DNA of 64,000 nt from Paeniglutamicibacter psychrophenolicus (GTDB lineage Bacteria > Actinomycetota > Actinomycetes > Actinomycetales > Micrococcaceae), in the NCBI RefSeq assembly GCF_017876575.1, contig NZ_JAGIOE010000001.1, positions 1,550,001 through 1,614,000 on the forward strand, written 5' to 3'. Positions 60,402 through 64,000 of the stretch are shown piece after piece. The position numbers and the translations under genes are program-made. The number at the start of each line of letters is the position of its first letter. The first letter of the stretch is position 1. A model generated the notes under the pieces. It did not search any database. It saw only the letters and a list, made by a program, of their open reading frames with translations, and had not been told where the DNA came from.

Positions 60402-61573
60402 GCACGCTCCTTGGCTAGGATGGCCGCGGCCGAGCACAAACCGCGGTCGTAATTGATCATTCCGAACCCGGAAACCAAGCCGGCCCGCGCGTCCTTTACT
60501 TGGCGACCGACCGTGGAACCGAGAACTTGGCGAATGGCTTCCACCGTACCCAGATGCCCGCCGGCGGCCCCGGCCTGCCCCGTCGACAGCTGGCCGCCCG
60601 AGGTATTATGCGGAAACGTTCCGTCCGTGGTGAAAGAATGCCGCCGAACGAACTCCGGCCCCTCGCCCTTACTGCAGAAACCGAGGTCCTCGAACTGCAT
60701 CATCGAAATGACCGGGTAGTCGTCATAGGTCTGGACCACATCGATGTCGTCATGCCGAAGTCCCGACATGTCCCAGAGCTCGTCTATGTCGACCTGCCAT
60801 CCTCCACGCGTTTGGATTTCATCTTCCTGGAATGCATTGTGGCGCTCTATTGCCCCCAACAGGTGCGCGTAGTCCAGTCCGAGTTCCTTCGCCGTGTCTT
60901 CATGCATCACGAGATAGGCTTCGGCCCCCGAGCATGGCATGACGCAATCGAAAAGCCGGAGCGGATCGGCAATGGGCCGGCTGTTCAGGTACTCATCCAT
61001 GGTCAGTGGCTTCTTGAACAATGCGTTGGGATTGGACAGTGCATTTTCACGCTGCGAAATGGCGAGCTTACCGAAATCCTTTTCCGTGGCACCGTATGCA
61101 CGCATGTAGTAATCCGTGAGCATGGCAAAACTTGCATTGGGACCGGCACCGCCGTAGGGGTACGCACCGTCCTGGGCGAAACGGCTGAATGAAGTGACCA
61201 GGTCCCGAAAGGCACCGGGCCGGTTGATGTCTGCTCCGATGCAGGCCACGATGCCTGCATCGCCCGCCTGCACTGCCCGGGCTGCCCTGCGGAGACCAAC
61301 AACGCTTGATGCCCCTCCCAGGGAAATTCCATCAAGCCAGCGCAGTTCCAAGCCCAGATGTTGCGTCATTGCCACCGGGCTGTCGGGTGCCAAGGTGAAG
61401 GAAGCAAGGGACAGCCCATCGATCTGGTTCTTGGGGATTCCTGCTTCATCGCAAAGGGCCCTGAGGGCTTTACCGATCCACCACTGCACAGGCTGTTCGG
61501 AGTTCCGCGTGTAGGGCACGGTCACCGGAGTCGCGACAACCACGCCTTCGTAGTTTTTCCTTGCAACGCTCAT
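60398..61573 (-). CDS. Thiolase-like protein without the catalytic cysteine (Ltp2/SCP-x type)
   Basis: 391 residues with the two-lobed thiolase fold (LGGASSVVGLRRAARAV, GADINRPG, TYDDYPVISMMQFEDLGFC, GGQLSTGQAGAAGGHLGTVEAI). The N-terminal nucleophilic cysteine position is GGAS, and the usual GHP histidine motif reads GQA, so classical thiolysis is not expected. Cysteine-less relatives such as Ltp2 are retro-aldolases that need a DUF35 partner, exactly the overlapping downstream gene. An aldol cleavage of a beta-hydroxyacyl-CoA is the best hypothesis. The start overlaps the MHS transporter stop. Confidence 0.82.
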   Translation of the reverse strand: MSVARKNYEGVVVATPVTVPYTRNSEQPVQWWIGKALRALCDEAGIPKNQIDGLSLASFTLAPDSPVAMTQHLGLELRWLDGISLGGASSVVGLRRAARAVQAGDAGIVACIGADINRPGAFRDLVTSFSRFAQDGAYPYGGAGPNASFAMLTDYYMRAYGATEKDFGKLAISQRENALSNPNALFKKPLTMDEYLNSRPIADPLRLFDCVMPCSGAEAYLVMHEDTAKELGLDYAHLLGAIERHNAFQEDEIQTRGGWQVDIDELWDMSGLRHDDIDVVQTYDDYPVISMMQFEDLGFCSKGEGPEFVRRHSFTTDGTFPHNTSGGQLSTGQAGAAGGHLGTVEAIRQVLGSTVGRQVKDARAGLVSGFGMINYDRGLCSAAAILAKERA

Positions 61574-62934
61574 TTGTTTGTTCCCGTCCCGAGTGTGTCC
61601 AGCGCGACGGGTGACTTGGCCGTCGAGTCCTCTGACCGAGCCGGGCGCATGTCACCCACCTTGCCTGACAAGGCGAGAGCCAGCAAGGTTATGCAGGCAA
61701 GGCCGATGGCATAAATTGCGACCGGGACGTAACTGTCGAATTTGATTAGCAATGCCGTCGCGATCAGAGGAGCCAAGCCACCCGCGAAGACTGCGGCAAC
61801 TTCATGGGCGATGGACATTCCGGAATAGCGGATCTTGGCGTCGAAGAGTTCGTGGAAGAACGCTGGCTGTGTTCCGATCATTGCTGCATGGCAGACGCCA
61901 TTGGCAATGAAATAGGCCAGGATGACCAGCGTATTTGAGTTGGATCCGATCATGGCAAAGAACGGGAATGCGATGACCACAAGCATCACTGCGCCGAACG
62001 CATAGACCTTGCGCCGGCCGATTTTGTCGGACAGGTGACCAAAGAACAGGGTCATGCCGAACGAGAAGAGCATCGAGAGCATGACACCGGCAAGCAAGAT
62101 GCCCCTGTCGACGCCAACGTGCACACCGTAGACGATTGAGAACGAAAGGAAGAGGTATGAACCACCATTCTCGGCAACGCGCAGTCCCATTCCCACGAGG
62201 ATTTCTTTGGGGTGGGTTTTGATGGCTTCGATGAACGGGAGCCGGTGGCTAGTTGCCTGGGCATCGCCTTTCTTGAAGTCCTGGTTATCAGGCAATCGGA
62301 ATCGAATGTACATCCCAACACCGAAGATCAGCACGGAAAGCAGGAATGGGAGACGCCAACCCCAGCTAAGGAACTGTTCCTCTGGCAACAGCTGAACCAG
62401 GAAGAACGCACCCGCTGATAAGACGAAGCCGAGCGAGACGCCGGACTGGCTGAAGGCAGAGAGCAGCCCCCGGCGGCTGCTGCCCGTGTTCTCGCTAATC
62501 AGCAGGACACCTCCGCCCCATTCGCCGCCGGCAGCGATGCCTTGCACTACGCGGAGGACAAGGAGAAGGATCGGGGCAAAGATTCCGATTTGGGCGTAGG
62601 TCGGCAGCAATCCCATGATGAATGTCGCAGCACCCATGATTGAAAGAGTGAGGACCAATGAGGTCTTGCGGCTAATCTTGTCCCCAATGTGGCCGAAAAT
62701 GATTCCGCCAATTGGCCGGGCCGCGAAGCCGACGGCAAATCCTGCGAAAGCGCCCATCGTGGCGACGAGTGGATCTGTGTCAGGGGGAAAGAAGAGCTTG
62801 CCTAGGACGAGCGAGGCGGCTGTTGCATAGAGAAAGAAGTCATACCATTCAAGGGCACTGCCGAACAATGAAGCCACAACGTACTGCTTGACGCTTTTCT
62901 GGCCGCTGACGGCCGAAACTTTTGAGAAAGTCAT
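61570..62934 (-). CDS. MFS transporter, MHS type, second in window
   Basis: 454 residues. SALEWYDFFLYATAASLV in helix 1, RPIGGIIFGHIGDKISRKTSL in the helix 2-3 loop and RVVQGIAAGGEWGGGVLL in helix 4 are MHS hallmarks. AGAGGAG precedes the ATG. It lies between the acyl-CoA ligase (48 bp upstream) and the thiolase-like gene (4-bp overlap), so it should import the acid that the ligase activates. It resembles the transporter at 12499-13821 in family but not closely in sequence. Confidence 0.88.
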   Translation of the reverse strand: MTFSKVSAVSGQKSVKQYVVASLFGSALEWYDFFLYATAASLVLGKLFFPPDTDPLVATMGAFAGFAVGFAARPIGGIIFGHIGDKISRKTSLVLTLSIMGAATFIMGLLPTYAQIGIFAPILLLVLRVVQGIAAGGEWGGGVLLISENTGSSRRGLLSAFSQSGVSLGFVLSAGAFFLVQLLPEEQFLSWGWRLPFLLSVLIFGVGMYIRFRLPDNQDFKKGDAQATSHRLPFIEAIKTHPKEILVGMGLRVAENGGSYLFLSFSIVYGVHVGVDRGILLAGVMLSMLFSFGMTLFFGHLSDKIGRRKVYAFGAVMLVVIAFPFFAMIGSNSNTLVILAYFIANGVCHAAMIGTQPAFFHELFDAKIRYSGMSIAHEVAAVFAGGLAPLIATALLIKFDSYVPVAIYAIGLACITLLALALSGKVGDMRPARSEDSTAKSPVALDTLGTGTNK

Positions 62935-62982
62935 GAGAATTCTCCTCTAAGGGTGGTTGCTTAAAGTGGTAGGGGGCCAGGT

Positions 62983-64000
62983 CTAGCGGACCAGTACGTA
63001 GCCTGAGTGCTCGCGGTCCCACGTGTTAGGCGTAATACCTGTCTCGCGCAGTTTGAACTTTCGGATTTTGCCGTTCTCAGTTGTAGGCAATGTGTTCACG
63101 AAATCGATAAATCGTGGCACGGCGAAATATGCGATGAGGGGCTGGCAGTGATCCATGAGCTCCGATGGCGTCAAGGTCGCATTGTCGTGCAGTATGACCG
63201 AGGCCATCACTTCATCTTCTGCGAGTTCCGATTTCACCGGGTAGACAGCGACGTTTTTCACTGCCGGATGTGTGCCAATAGCCTGCTCGACTTCATACGA
63301 CGAGATGTTCTCTCCGCGGCGTCGGATTACGTCCTTGATCCGGTCCATGAACCTGAAGTATCCGTCGACGTCTTGGATAACACGGTCGCCAGTATGGAGC
63401 CAGAGGTTCCTCCAACTTTCAACCGTCTTGTCGGGCATTCCGAAGTATCCGGTTGCGAATGCAAAACTGTCGCTGGCGCGAAGCAGCAACTCGCCAGGTG
63501 TGCCAATGGACACTTCAACGTCGAGTTCGTCGACAATTCTTGCTTCGAAGCCCGGGCGGAGCTTCCCCATCGTGCCGCGCTTTCGCTCGGACTGGGGGGA
63601 ACCAATCACGAAGTTCGATTCTGTGGAGGCAAATCCGTCGAGTAGGACGGTCCCAAATCTTTCTTCGAACTCGCTGGCCGCTTCGGCCGGAACACCAGGT
63701 GCAAGAATGACCCGCAGGCCATGATCGTTGTCGTTCTCCGTTTTCGGTGTAGACAACAGAATTGGAACCATCGCACCTAAAAGATACGTCACCGTGGCAC
63801 CCGAATTCTGGATGGAGCGCAGAAACCCCGAGGCAGAGAATTTCGTTTCAACGAAAATCGAAGATCCAGTTAGCAGTGCTTGGAAGAAGGTGCTCAAGGC
63901 ATTCGTGTGGAACAACGGGAGCGTGGTGAGCAACTTATCGCCTTGAACAATCTCCAGGATGTTGGCGTTGTGGAATGCCCACCAGAAATATTGGGCGTGC
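62983..64000 (-). CDS. AMP-forming acyl-CoA synthetase (5' end outside window)
   Basis: The 339 visible C-terminal residues belong to the ANL superfamily: LLTTLPLFHTNALSTFFQALL, VILAPGVPAEAASEFEERFG in part, LLDGFASTESN, LHTGDRVIQDVDGYFRFMDRIKDVIRRRGENISSYEVEQAI and a C-terminal lysine motif (TTENGKIRKFKLRE). It activates a carboxylic acid to its CoA ester; long-chain or bile/sterol-like acids are possible. The reading frame stays open to the window edge, with the N-terminal part and start codon beyond it. It heads the leftward operon of ligase, transporter, thiolase-like and DUF35 genes. Confidence 0.9.
   Translation of the reverse strand, partial: HAQYFWWAFHNANILEIVQGDKLLTTLPLFHTNALSTFFQALLTGSSIFVETKFSASGFLRSIQNSGATVTYLLGAMVPILLSTPKTENDNDHGLRVILAPGVPAEAASEFEERFGTVLLDGFASTESNFVIGSPQSERKRGTMGKLRPGFEARIVDELDVEVSIGTPGELLLRASDSFAFATGYFGMPDKTVESWRNLWLHTGDRVIQDVDGYFRFMDRIKDVIRRRGENISSYEVEQAIGTHPAVKNVAVYPVKSELAEDEVMASVILHDNATLTPSELMDHCQPLIAYFAVPRFIDFVNTLPTTENGKIRKFKLRETGITPNTWDREHSGYVLVR

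Overview
The window is GC-rich DNA with tightly packed, often 4-bp-overlapping genes. It looks like chromosome from a high-GC actinobacterium, most likely Micrococcaceae (Arthrobacter/Paeniglutamicibacter type). Supporting signs are a corynebacterial-style sialate ABC transporter with a permease-ATPase fusion, an NnaR-type HemD/DNA-binding fusion beside nirB, a DUF222/HNH protein, LGFP-like cell-wall repeats, meso-diaminopimelate dehydrogenase, and frequent GTG/TTG starts. No rRNA, tRNA, CRISPR array or replication origin was seen. The species cannot be named from this sequence.

Layout: (1) 1-6.4 kb, a sialic acid operon: permease, fused permease-ATPase, ATPase, then NanA, NanK and NanE. (2) 6.4-7.8 kb, an orphan MbcA/ParS-type antitoxin-like gene and a QorB-like oxidoreductase. 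(3) 7.7-15.2 kb, a leftward catabolic operon (MHS transporter, ThDP enzyme, YtcJ-like amidohydrolase, M20-type Zn amidohydrolase) with a divergent PucR-type regulator, followed by a decayed qorB copy. (4) 15.6-24.2 kb, an HNH endonuclease, an ABM-domain membrane protein, ddh, glutathione peroxidase, an 802-residue protein built of about 100 heptads, and a glutamate-synthase-like flavoprotein. (5) 24.2-31.4 kb, an MFS protein, a 3-hydroxyisobutyryl-CoA-hydrolase-like enzyme, two DUF202 proteins, a secreted SpoIID/beta-helix protein, a LysR regulator and a small acidic protein.

(6) 31.5-36.4 kb, a wrecked Tn3-family transposase next to an intact GntR/DUF1989/NRAMP-like module carrying two identical perfect operators. 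(7) 36.7-38.8 kb, an LLM flavoenzyme, a lipoprotein and a cold-shock gene. (8) 39-45.3 kb, nitrite assimilation and siroheme: CbiX-like chelatase and nirD run left; nirB, a SUMT and nnaR run right. (9) 45.3-57.6 kb, a TetR-controlled efflux pump, a CynX-like transporter, TRIC, DUF1697, a second NRAMP-like protein, an S9 peptidase, a PuuB-like oxidase, a small regulator/membrane-protein pair and an AAHS transporter. (10) 57.7-64 kb, a thioesterase, a LysR regulator and a leftward acyl-CoA operon (acyl-CoA ligase, MHS transporter, cysteine-less thiolase, DUF35 protein with an odd tail).

The window is mainly transport and catabolism: several modules pair one transporter with two to four enzymes and a divergent regulator. 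The least expected items are the nearly pure heptad-repeat membrane protein with twin palindromes upstream, the two NRAMP-like transporters lacking the metal-binding motifs (one in a module with clear operators), and the thiolase/DUF35 pair whose DUF35 partner carries a Rossmann-like tail. Functions are inferred from motifs and context. No database search was possible.
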